Positions 21,902 through 30,000 of a stretch of DNA of 30,115 bases are shown here, one piece after another. A program made the translations under genes and the position numbers. Source of the stretch: Burkholderia diffusa (GTDB taxonomy: Bacteria; Pseudomonadota; Gammaproteobacteria; Burkholderiales; Burkholderiaceae); NCBI RefSeq assembly GCF_902499115.1, contig NZ_CABVPN010000046.1, positions 1 through 30,115 of the forward strand, written 5' to 3'. The notes below the pieces were generated by a model that saw only the letters and a program-made list of their open reading frames with translations, was not told the DNA's origin and did not search any database. Within the stretch, counting starts at the first letter, position 1; each line of letters starts with the position of its first letter.

Positions 21902-23038
21902 TCAGCCGAGCGCGCGCCCGGCGAACAGGCGCTGGATCTGCTCGGAATACGCGCGGACGTTGTGGTCGGCGAGCGTGTCGACCTGCTGCAGACAGCGGCG
22001 GGCCGCTGCGGCGTAATCGTCGAGCCGTGCGTCGTGTGTTTGCGCGGCGGTCGCGATCGCGCGCGCCGCGTCGAAGATCTCGAAGTCCGGGTAGTAATAG
22101 CCGACGTCGCGCAGGAACGGCGAGTTGTGCACGAGCGGGTAGTTGCCGTATAGCGCGTCGTACAGCAGGTAGTTCAGGCCGTTTTCCCAGTGGTGCGACA
22201 CGACGATGTCGGTGTGATGCGCGGCCCACGCGACGAACGGCGCGCGCACGTCGGCCGTCGCCTTGCCGTCGCGCACCATCTCGAGCCCGAGCGCGAGATG
22301 CTTGAAGGCGACGTTTTCCTTCTTGTCGAACGTGTTGGTCATGTACACGTGCTCGACGAGCTCCGGGTGCTCGACGTAGCACGCGTTCGCGGCCAGCATC
22401 GGCACGATCGAACTCTTCACGACGTTCAGGTTCGGTTCGAAGAACGCGATGCGCTTGGCCGGGCCGTGATTGCGGTAGCCGAAGCGCGCCTTCAGTTCGG
22501 GATCGGCGTCGAGGCTGCGTTCGATGAAGTACGGCGACCAGATGTGCGGCAGTTCGATCACCGGTGCGCGATACACGGCCTGAAAGTAGGCCGCGCACGT
22601 GTGCATGTGCTGCGGGTTGGTCCAGATCTCGTCGAATTGCACGCGGTTCGGGTTCGGCCGCCAGTTGTTCTTCTCGAAGTTGATCGTCTCGACCGCGATT
22701 ACGTAGTCATTGCCGAAGCGGTACGACACGCACTTGCCGCCGCGCTGGCGCACCGCGTCCGTGTGCGACGGATCGATGAACGCGTTCATCTCGATCAGCA
22801 GGTCGGTCTGGTGGACGATAGACGACAGCGGCCGCAGCGCGTCGCCGAATGCGTCCATCATCAGCGCCTGCGGGTAGTCGGTGATGCCGTCGTCGTGCGC
22901 GAGCCACACCTCGCCGATCAGCGGCGAGCGTTTCAGCAGCATGTACAGGTACACGCAATGCTGGTTCGCGCCGTTGTACCAGATCGACTGCGTCGCGTCG
23001 CGCTGAACGTTCATCGTAATCGCGACATTGATTTTCAT
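21902..23038 (-). CDS. DUF2827 protein, predicted GT-B glycosyltransferase
   Basis: A 378-aa DUF2827 protein. It begins MKINVAITMNV after GGAG seven bases upstream. Family blocks are W-Y-N-G-x-x-Q-H (about 21-28), LPHIWSPYF, FEPNLNVVK followed by VPML, and VSHHWENGLNYLLYD, YPLVHNSPFL and GYYYPDF. The double-Rossmann-like order and the acidic/amide-rich C-terminal block suggest a GT-B enzyme, though no biochemical activity is established for the family as far as I know. No export signal is seen. It lies between the DUF4019 gene and the FkbM-glycosyltransferase gene (28 and 23 bp gaps), so it is co-transcribed. Its N-terminal block differs from the pair at 23560-25874, so it is an older paralogue rather than a recent copy. 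Confidence 0.88.
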   Translation of the reverse strand: MKINVAITMNVQRDATQSIWYNGANQHCVYLYMLLKRSPLIGEVWLAHDDGITDYPQALMMDAFGDALRPLSSIVHQTDLLIEMNAFIDPSHTDAVRQRGGKCVSYRFGNDYVIAVETINFEKNNWRPNPNRVQFDEIWTNPQHMHTCAAYFQAVYRAPVIELPHIWSPYFIERSLDADPELKARFGYRNHGPAKRIAFFEPNLNVVKSSIVPMLAANACYVEHPELVEHVYMTNTFDKKENVAFKHLALGLEMVRDGKATADVRAPFVAWAAHHTDIVVSHHWENGLNYLLYDALYGNYPLVHNSPFLRDVGYYYPDFEIFDAARAIATAAQTHDARLDDYAAAARRCLQQVDTLADHNVRAYSEQIQRLFAGRALG

Positions 23039-23066
23039 CGGCAGCTCCGGGCGGACGGTGCGCGGT

Positions 23067-23534
23067 TCAAGGCGTGTAGTTCTGCGACTGGCGCGGCACG
23101 TAGCCGGTCAGGTGCCAGCGGCCGTCGTCGTCGAGGCGAAAGCTCAGCTTTTCGTACACGGTCGTCCCGGTCGTGAGCGTCGTCGCATAGTCGACATTCG
23201 CATAAAGCCCGTCGGGAGTCGTCGATGAATTCGAGTAGCGAATCCGCGTGATCTGTGCCCAGCCGCGATGGCTGACCATGCCGACCGACTGGCGCGCGCG
23301 CTGCATGTCCAGGGCGAACTGCTCCTGCTTGATGTGCGCCTTCACGAACGCGGCGGAGTCGTTCCACACCGCGCCGTACTGGCCGGCGTCGAGCTGTTTG
23401 AAGACCGCATCGGCATCGCGCAGCAGCGCGTCGGCCGATTCGCCGCCGGATTGCGCGTGTGCACCGATCGCAATCGACGCGATGGCGCATCCGATCAGCC
23501 ATTTCGTGCGGGAGAGGGGCGGGTATGCGTTCAT
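23067..23534 (-). CDS. Exported DUF4019 protein
   Basis: A 155-aa periplasmic protein with a signal peptide ending in AHA-Q near residue 27. The mature part shows the DUF4019 pattern: an acidic helix with LDAGQYGAVW, later RQSVGMVSHRG, and the beta-rich end YEKLSFRLDDDGRWHLTGY. The function of this family is not known. It lies inside the glycosyltransferase operon, 25 bp after one DUF2827 gene and 28 bp before the next. This makes it the only clearly exported product among the presumed modifying enzymes. A role as a periplasmic chaperone or quality-control partner of the autotransporter is conceivable but untested. The ribosome site is weak. Confidence 0.85.
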   Translation of the reverse strand: MNAYPPLSRTKWLIGCAIASIAIGAHAQSGGESADALLRDADAVFKQLDAGQYGAVWNDSAAFVKAHIKQEQFALDMQRARQSVGMVSHRGWAQITRIRYSNSSTTPDGLYANVDYATTLTTGTTVYEKLSFRLDDDGRWHLTGYVPRQSQNYTP

Positions 23535-23559
23535 GTCGGAGTCCGGAAGAGGCGGCGCG

Positions 23560-24714
23560 TCATGCGTCGCGATAGAGCGAGGCGATCGCGTCGGAATATG
23601 CGGCGACGTTGTCGGGGTTGTAGATGCTGACCGAGTCGAGCACGTGCTTCGATTGCTCGCGGTATGCGTCGAGGTTCGCATCGTGCTCGGCGAACGCCTG
23701 CAGCAGCGCGCGGCCGCCGGCCTGGCAATCGAAATCCGGATAGAAATACCCGGCCTTGCCGAGGAACGGCGAGTTGTGGATCAGCGGATAGTCGCCGTAC
23801 AGCAGTTCGTAATACAGGTAGTTCTGCGCGTTTTCCCACGTGTGCGATACCACCGCGTCGCCGTAGGCGGCCATGAACTCGTACACGGCATAGCGGCTCT
23901 CGAACGTCGTGATCCCGTGGTTGACGATGTCGAGGCTCTTCGCGAAGTGGACGAACGTCGCGTGTTCCTTCAGGTGCAGCGTGTTGCACACGCGCACGAA
24001 CTCGAGGAATCCGGGCTTCGCGCGATACGCCTCCTCGGTCACCAGCATCGGGATGATGCTCGTCTTCACCATGCAGATGTTCGGCTCGAACATCGTCACG
24101 CGCCAGCGCGGCTTGCCCGGTTGGTAGCCGAACGACAAACCGGCGCCGAGCGTCGCGCGTGCCTTGTCGAACAGCATCGGATGCCAGATGTGCGGGACGA
24201 TCGTCACCGGCGCGCGCAGGCCCGTCTGGTAATAGTGCAGGCATGAGCGCTCGAATTCCGGAATCGTCCATACCGCGTCGTACGGCGCGCCCGAGAACAG
24301 GAAGCCCGACGGCTTGTCGAACATCGCCCGCTCGATGTCGATCACGTAGTCGTTGCCGACCCGCATCGTGACGACCTTGCCGCCGCGGTCGCTGAACGCG
24401 CGCAGGTAGTCGGCGCCGAACTGCGCGCTCATTTCGATCAGCACGTCGCAGCGCTCCAGCGCTTCGTCCATCGACAGCAGCGGGACGTCCCATTCGCCGA
24501 GCATCATCTGCGGATCGGCGAGCTGTTCGCCGCCGTTCACCATCACGGCTTCCGCGACGAGCGGCGACTGGCGTAGCAGCAGGATCAGCAGCAGGCAGTT
24601 CTGGAAGATGCCGTTTTCCCATAGCGACTGGCCGGCGCCGCGCACGAACAGCGATACGCCGACGACGAGACGCTTGCCCTCACCGGGCGCTCGACGGGCT
24701 TTGGAGTCCGACAT
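23560..24714 (-). CDS. DUF2827 protein, predicted GT-B glycosyltransferase
   Basis: A 384-aa DUF2827 protein. ATG 24714 has GGAG about nine bases upstream. Blocks: SLWENGIFQN near residue 30, VPHIWHPML, FEPNICMVK followed by IPML, VSHTWENAQNYLYYE, YPLIHNSPFL and GYFYPDFD. It is most like the next gene upstream (24729-25874): both share WENGI-QN, WENAQNYLYY and YPLIHNS, so they are probably a tandem duplication that has since diverged. The gap between the two genes is only 14 bp. No signal peptide or membrane segment is seen. The two copies may act on different acceptors or add successive sugars. Confidence 0.88.
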   Translation of the reverse strand: MSDSKARRAPGEGKRLVVGVSLFVRGAGQSLWENGIFQNCLLLILLLRQSPLVAEAVMVNGGEQLADPQMMLGEWDVPLLSMDEALERCDVLIEMSAQFGADYLRAFSDRGGKVVTMRVGNDYVIDIERAMFDKPSGFLFSGAPYDAVWTIPEFERSCLHYYQTGLRAPVTIVPHIWHPMLFDKARATLGAGLSFGYQPGKPRWRVTMFEPNICMVKTSIIPMLVTEEAYRAKPGFLEFVRVCNTLHLKEHATFVHFAKSLDIVNHGITTFESRYAVYEFMAAYGDAVVSHTWENAQNYLYYELLYGDYPLIHNSPFLGKAGYFYPDFDCQAGGRALLQAFAEHDANLDAYREQSKHVLDSVSIYNPDNVAAYSDAIASLYRDA

Positions 24715-24728
24715 GCGTATGCTCCGGT

Positions 24729-25874
24729 TCAGGCGACCAGGCGCGCGACGAACGCGTCCAGGTTCGCGGGGTTATCGATCGAGACCGACTGCAGCAGCCG
24801 GTCGGCTTTCGCACGATAGTCGTCGAGCCGCTCGTCGTGATGCAGCCATGCATCGCGCAGCGCCTGGCCACCGCCGGCGGAATCGAAATCCGGGTAGTAG
24901 TAGCCGGCGTCGCCGAGCAGCATCGAGTTGTGGATCAGCGGATAGCCGCCGTAGAGCACGTCGTAGTACAGATAGTTCTGCGCGTTTTCCCAGTGGTGCG
25001 ACACGACGGCGTCCGCGTGGCGCGCCATGAAGCCCGGCAGGTCGATGCGCGGCTCGAACGTCGCCTTGTGCTGGCGCACGAGGTCGAGGCTGTTCGCGAA
25101 GTGCACGAACGTCGGATGTGCCTTCATCTGCATCGAGTTGACGACGAACAGATGCTGCACCGCGTCCGGTTGTGCGCGGTAGAACTCGTCGCACGCGAGC
25201 ATCGGGTAGTGGCACGACTTCACGACCGAGATGTTCGGCTCGAGCGTGGCGAGATTCCATGGACGACGGCCGGGCCGATAGCCGAACGTCAGGCCTTCGC
25301 TCGCCAGCGCGGCGATGCGGCGATCGAGGAAGTACGGCGACCAGATGTGCGGCATCAGGTGCACCGGCGCGCGCAACAGGGTTTGCAGCATCGGCGCGCC
25401 GGTCTTCGCGTACTGCGGCAGCAGCCATACCTCGTCGAACGGCGCACCGTTGAAAACATGTCCCGACGGCTTGCCGAAGATCGGCGTTTCGCATACGCCG
25501 GCATATACGTGGCCGCAGAAGAACGCAGCGATCTTCTTGCCGAGTGCATTCATGTGCCGGAGCCATTCGACCGGCAGTTGCGCGCCCATCTCGATCACGA
25601 CGTCGAGTTCGTGCGTGACGTCGGCAGGCTTCACGAGCGGCACGTCGAGACCGTCGAGGTCGAGGCCGGTCGGCAGTGCGTTGGCGTCGCCGCCATTCAG
25701 GAAATAGACGGGGCCGACGCGATCGGAGCGCTTGAGCATCATCGCGAGGAACGCGATGTTCTGGTGAATGCCGTTTTCCCAGATCGCCTGGCCGTCCCGC
25801 GCAAACAGCGAGATGCCGACGGCCGGCCGTTGCTTGCGGGTGCCGCTCGAGGCGGCTTGATTGATGTCCGTCAC
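24729..25874 (-). CDS. DUF2827 protein, predicted GT-B glycosyltransferase
   Basis: A 381-aa DUF2827 protein, first of the glycosyltransferase genes after the OmpA-like gene. The start is GTG at 25874, chosen because GAGGA lies about ten bases upstream and homology to the other copies begins soon after. The frame is open another 340 codons upstream, but that part is a shadow crossing a non-coding gap and the OmpA gene. Blocks: AIWENGIHQN (near 30), MPHIWSPYF, LEPNISVVK followed by YPML, VSHHWENAQNYLYYD, YPLIHNS and GYYYPDFDS. It is cytoplasmic by absence of signals. It is preceded by about 400 bp of non-coding DNA, so the operon of five genes probably starts here with its own promoter, though none is clear. 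Confidence 0.88.
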   Translation of the reverse strand: MTDINQAASSGTRKQRPAVGISLFARDGQAIWENGIHQNIAFLAMMLKRSDRVGPVYFLNGGDANALPTGLDLDGLDVPLVKPADVTHELDVVIEMGAQLPVEWLRHMNALGKKIAAFFCGHVYAGVCETPIFGKPSGHVFNGAPFDEVWLLPQYAKTGAPMLQTLLRAPVHLMPHIWSPYFLDRRIAALASEGLTFGYRPGRRPWNLATLEPNISVVKSCHYPMLACDEFYRAQPDAVQHLFVVNSMQMKAHPTFVHFANSLDLVRQHKATFEPRIDLPGFMARHADAVVSHHWENAQNYLYYDVLYGGYPLIHNSMLLGDAGYYYPDFDSAGGGQALRDAWLHHDERLDDYRAKADRLLQSVSIDNPANLDAFVARLVA

Positions 25875-26275
25875 CGGTTGGTTTCCTCTGCGGCGTCGTT
25901 TGTCCGGCCGTGGCCGCGAAACGGCGCGCCGTGGATTGTCGTGGTCGCGTTCGCGCCGGCGCGCACTGGAATGCGCGTCGAGCGGCGTGGATCGCGATGC
26001 GGCCGCCGGATTCCGGAATGTCGTCGGGCGCGTCTGGCACCGCACGCGACGCGGGCGGAACGCCACGGCAGCTGTGTGCGGCGATTGTGGCACGGAAGGT
26101 GCCGTTTTGTGGAGGGGGCTGACGAACTTTGACATAGCCGCCGGCGCGGTAGCCGGGGCCCCGGCGAAGCGGGGTCGACGGGGGCAGCAGGGTGCCGGCG
26201 GGGCAACTGCGCCTTGCCGGTGAGGGCCGTCGCGAGCAGGCGCGGGGGGCGCACGAGCCCGCGACGGCCGGCTGC
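25875..26275. other. Intergenic region between OmpA-like gene and glycosyltransferase operon
   Basis: About 400 bp without a convincing gene. It holds a stem-loop next to the OmpA-like stop and a 14-bp palindrome GCCGGGGCCCCGGC (26152-26165). A promoter for the downstream operon is expected, but no good -35/-10 pair was found by eye. Open frames crossing it lack start-site support. Confidence 0.5.
26225..26269 (-). terminator. Stem-loop after the OmpA-like gene
   Basis: GGCCGTCGCG (26225-26234) and CGCGACGGCC (26260-26269) form a 10-bp stem with a 25-nt loop, starting six bases after the OmpA-like stop codon. There is no U-tract. It may separate the adhesin/OmpA unit from the glycosyltransferase genes, or only partly attenuate read-through. 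Confidence 0.45.
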
Positions 26276-26944
26276 TCAGCGCTGCAGCGAGATCTCGACG
26301 CGGCGGTTGCTCGCGCGGCCTTCGGCCGTCGCGTTGGACGCGACCGGGTCGGCGCTGCCGCGGCCCGTGACCGATACGGACTGCGCTTTCAGCCCGTGCG
26401 CCTTCAGGTAGCTTGCGACGGTTTCCGCGCGGCGTTTCGACAGCGCGAGATTGGCGGCGTCGCTGCCGACCGAATCTGTATGGCCGGTGACCGTCACCTG
26501 CGTGTACGTGCGGTCTTCGCGCTCGCTCAACAGCTTGTCGAGCGACGCGCGCGCGGCCGGCGTGAGCGTGGCCAGGCCCGTCGCGAACAGCGCGTCGCCC
26601 GCGAGGTTCACATGTTCGACCGCGGCGGGCGCGGGCGCCGGCTCGACGGCCGACGCCGCTGCGGCCGGCGCGGCACCGCACTGGAATACGAGCGTCGCGG
26701 GATCCGAGCCGTCGCGCAGCGCACGGGCCGAGTCGACGGTGCGCACCGGCTGGTCGCCGCAGATCTTGCGAGCAGCCTTCATGCAAGTCTGCGGGCCGGA
26801 CAGCAGTCCGTGGCAGTCCACCTGGAAGGTGCGCACGCCGTCGCGCGGCTGCAGTTCGGATGCGCTGAAGGTCGGGCCGGATGCGGTCGAGCACGCGGCG
26901 AGGGCCGTCGCGGAAAGCGCGAGCGCAAGAGCAAGTTTGTTCAC
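26276..26944 (-). CDS. OmpA-like peptidoglycan-binding lipoprotein, possible TpgA-like partner of the adhesin
   Basis: A 222-aa lipoprotein. Start GTG at 26944, with GAGGA about nine bases upstream. The N-terminus ends in lipobox L15-A-A-C18. Residues about 36-90 contain four Cys (44, 54, 62, 89) that may form disulphides. A Pro/Ala linker (about 91-110) leads to an OmpA C-terminal domain with TGHTD157SVG and SKRRAE (R171/R172), the peptidoglycan-contacting Asp and Arg of this fold. It is encoded 123 bp downstream of the trimeric autotransporter. In Acinetobacter Tol 5, an OmpA-family protein, TpgA, is encoded with the autotransporter AtaA and helps its surface display; gene order here suggests a similar role. 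A general envelope-stability lipoprotein is the alternative. Confidence 0.88.
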   Translation of the reverse strand: MNKLALALALSATALAACSTASGPTFSASELQPRDGVRTFQVDCHGLLSGPQTCMKAARKICGDQPVRTVDSARALRDGSDPATLVFQCGAAPAAAASAVEPAPAPAAVEHVNLAGDALFATGLATLTPAARASLDKLLSEREDRTYTQVTVTGHTDSVGSDAANLALSKRRAETVASYLKAHGLKAQSVSVTGRGSADPVASNATAEGRASNRRVEISLQR

Positions 26945-26974
26945 GATTACGTCCTCAATGCCTGGGTTGACTGA

Positions 26975-27047
26975 AGCCCGCCACGCGTTGCGCAGCGGGC
27001 TCGTCCTGCCGTCGGGGCCGCCCGGTGCCGTCCGGCTCGTGAGCCGG
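26975..27047 (-). terminator. Two stem-loops between the autotransporter and OmpA-like genes
   Basis: CCGGCTC/GAGCCGG with a 2-nt loop (27032-27047) lies 20 bp after the autotransporter stop. AGCCCGC/GCGGGCT with 13 nt between (26975-27001) follows. Neither has a U-tract. They may terminate some transcripts or protect the adhesin mRNA end while allowing partial read-through into the lipoprotein gene. Confidence 0.4.
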
Positions 27048-27067
27048 CGGCGTGGCGGCGCGACGGG

Positions 27068-30000
27068 TTACTTCCACTGGTACAGCATGCCGGCGCCGAT
27101 CACCTTCTGACCGCCGCTGAAGCCGCCATTGATCGATGCCTTCAGGTTCTCCGTGATGCGCGCCTGCATGTTGACCGCCATCGCCTTCTGACCCAGGAAC
27201 GACGCGGTGCCGACACCCATCCCGAAGTTGGCGTCGCGATCGAGCTGCGGGATCGACGCCATCGCGCCGACGGCCGCGATACCCTGCTTCGCCATCTGGT
27301 CGGTCTGCTGCAGTTGCGAACCCAGCGAGTTGATCTGCGCCTGCTGGCCCGACAGTGCCGTCGACAGTGTCGTCTGCACCTGCGTCAGCTGGTTCACGTT
27401 CACCGCGTCCGTGCCTTGCGTACCCGGCGCGACGTTCGTGATCTGGCGCTGCTGCGTGTCGCTGCCGACCGACACCACGTTCGAACGGCCGCCGTCGTTC
27501 GAATTCGCGCCGATCGCCACCGAGTTCGAGCCGGCGGTGACCGTCGGCCGGTCGGAGCCGGTGCCGTTCATGTCGGCCGCGACGGCGGTGCTGTTCAACG
27601 ATCGCGTGTTGTTGTTGTTGATCGTGGTCGACAACTGGCTCACCTGATCGCCGAGATTCGTCACGCCGGTCGACAGCGAGGCCACCGTGCTGTTCGTCGT
27701 GCTCAGGCCGGTCGACAGCGAGCCGATGCCGGTCGACGTCGACGTGGACAGCGACGTGAGGTTGCTGTTCGTCGAACTGAGGCCCGTCGACAGCGAGTTG
27801 ATCGCCGTCGAGGTCGACGTGGACAGCGACGTCAGCGAGCTGTTGGTCGAGCTCAGGCCCGTGGACAGCGAACCGATGCCGGTCGACAGCGACGAGATGT
27901 TCGACGCGGTCGACGTGGACAGGCTGTTGACCGCCTGGTTCGTCGCGTTGAGCTGGCTGCCGTTGATCGCGTCCGTGCTGGTGGCCGATACCTGGCCTGC
28001 CGCGACGTTCGTGATCTGACGCGTGGCGCCCGTGGCTGCGTCGCCGACGCTGACCACGCCTACTGGCGAGGTGCCCGCGAAGAAGTACGTGACGCCGCCG
28101 ATCGTGGCGCTCGACGTGCCCACCGCGGTACCCGTGACCGAGTTCGCGCCGAGGGCGATCGAGTTGGCGACGTTCGCCGTGGCGTTCGTGCCGAAGGCGA
28201 GCGCGTCGGCGGCCGTAGCCTTGGCACCCGAGCCGTAGGCCTGTGCGCCGGTGGCGCTGGCCGTGGCCTGGTTGCCCAGCGCGATCGTGTTGTCCGCGGT
28301 GGCCTGATTCGAGTTGCCGAGGGCGAGCGCGCTGTTGCCGGTGGCCGTGTTCGCGTTGCCGAGCGCCACTGCGCCGGTGCCAGTCGCCGTGTCGTTCGCG
28401 CCCATCGCCACCGCGCCGGTGCCCGTTGCGATGCTCGGGTCGCCGATCGCGACTGCGCCGTCGCCGCTCGCCGTGTTGCCGGAGCCGATCGACACCGCCT
28501 TGCCGCCGGTGGCCGATGCGTTCTGGCCGATGGCGACCGCGCCGGTCGATGCCGCGTTCGAGCCGTCGCCGACCGCGACGCTGCTGGCGCCTGCTGCGCT
28601 GGCGTTCACGCCGGCTGCGAGCGAGTTGACGCCCGTCGCGCCGTTGTTGGCGTAGTTGCCTTGCTGCGTGCCGTTGTCGTTGACGCTGTAGTAGTGCGTC
28701 TTCGCGGCTTCGATCGCGGTCGACGTCGAGGTGGACAGCGACGTGATCGAGCTGGTTGCCGACGACAGGCCCGTCGAGGTCGACGTGGACAGCGACAGGA
28801 TCGTGCTGGTGGCCGTCGAGAGACCGGTCGACGTGGAAGTCGACAGCGAACTGATCGAGCTGGTTGCCGACGACAGGCCGGTCGAGGTCGAAGTCGACAG
28901 CGAGCTGATCGAGCTCGTCGCCGACGAGAGGCCGGTGGACGTCGAAGTCGAGAGCGACGCCACCGAGCTGTCGGTCGAGCTCAGGCCCGTGGACAGCGAC
29001 GTGACGCTGCTTGCGGTCGACGTGGACAGCGACGTGAGCGTGCTGTTGGTCGAGCTGAGGCTGGTGGACAGCGAGCCGATCGAGCTGGTCGCGGACGACA
29101 GGCCGGTCGAGGTCGACGTGGACAGCGACGAGATCGAGCTGGTTGCCGACGAGAGGCCGGTCGACGTGGATGTCGACAGCGAAGCGACCGAGCTGTCGGT
29201 CGAGCTCAGACCCGTGGACAACGAGTTGATGCCGGTCGAAGTCGACGTGGACAGCGACGAGATCGAGCTGGTTGCCGACGAGAGGCCGGTCGACGTGGAA
29301 GTCGAGAGCGAAGCCACCGAGCTGTCGGTCGAGCTGAGGCCCGTGGACAGCGAGTTGATGCCCGTCGAGGTCGACGTGGACAGCGACGAGATCGAGCTGG
29401 TTGCCGACGAGAGGCCCGTCGACGTGGAGGTCGACAGCGATGCCACCGAGCTATCGGTCGAGCTGAGGCCGGTGGACAGCGAGCTGATGCCGGTCGAGGT
29501 CGACGTGGACAGCGAGCTGATCGAGCTGGTTGCCGACGAGAGACCGGTCGACGTGGAAGTCGACAGCGAAGCCACCGAGCTGTCGGTCGAGCTCAGCCCC
29601 GTGGACAACGAGCTGATGCCGGTCGACGTCGACGTGGACAGCGAGCCGATGGAGCTGGTTGCCGACGAGAGACCCGTCGACGTGGAGGTCGACAGCGATG
29701 CCACCGAGCTATCGGTCGAGCTAAGCCCCGTCGACAACGAAGTGATGCCGGTCGAAGTCGACGTGGACAGCGAGCTGATCGAGCTGGTTGCCGACGAGAG
29801 GCCGGTCGAGGTCGAGGTGGACAGCGACGAAATCGAGCTGGTTGCCGACGAGAGGCCGGTCGACGTGGAGGTCGACAGCGAAGCCACCGAGCTGTCGGTC
29901 GAGCTGAGGCCGGTCGACAGCGAGCTGATGCCGGTCGAAGTCGACGTGGACAGCGAGCTGATGGAGCTGGTTGCCGACGAGAGGCCCGTCGACGTGGAAG

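Noticed and set aside
19908..22598. 896-aa version of the FkbM-glycosyltransferase protein
   Set aside because: The first 240 codons lie in another frame inside a clear DUF2827 gene and are Arg-rich; the protein sensibly starts at 21878.
24729..26894. 721-aa version of the first DUF2827 protein of the operon
   Set aside because: The added part crosses a non-coding gap and the OmpA-like gene in another frame. GTG 25874 has a good ribosome site and fits the paralogues.
27687..28655. Plus-strand open frames opposite the autotransporter (for example 27687-28019 and 28314-28655)
   Set aside because: Their repetitive Val/Asp/Pro/Ala content is the complement of the adhesin repeats, with no start-site support.
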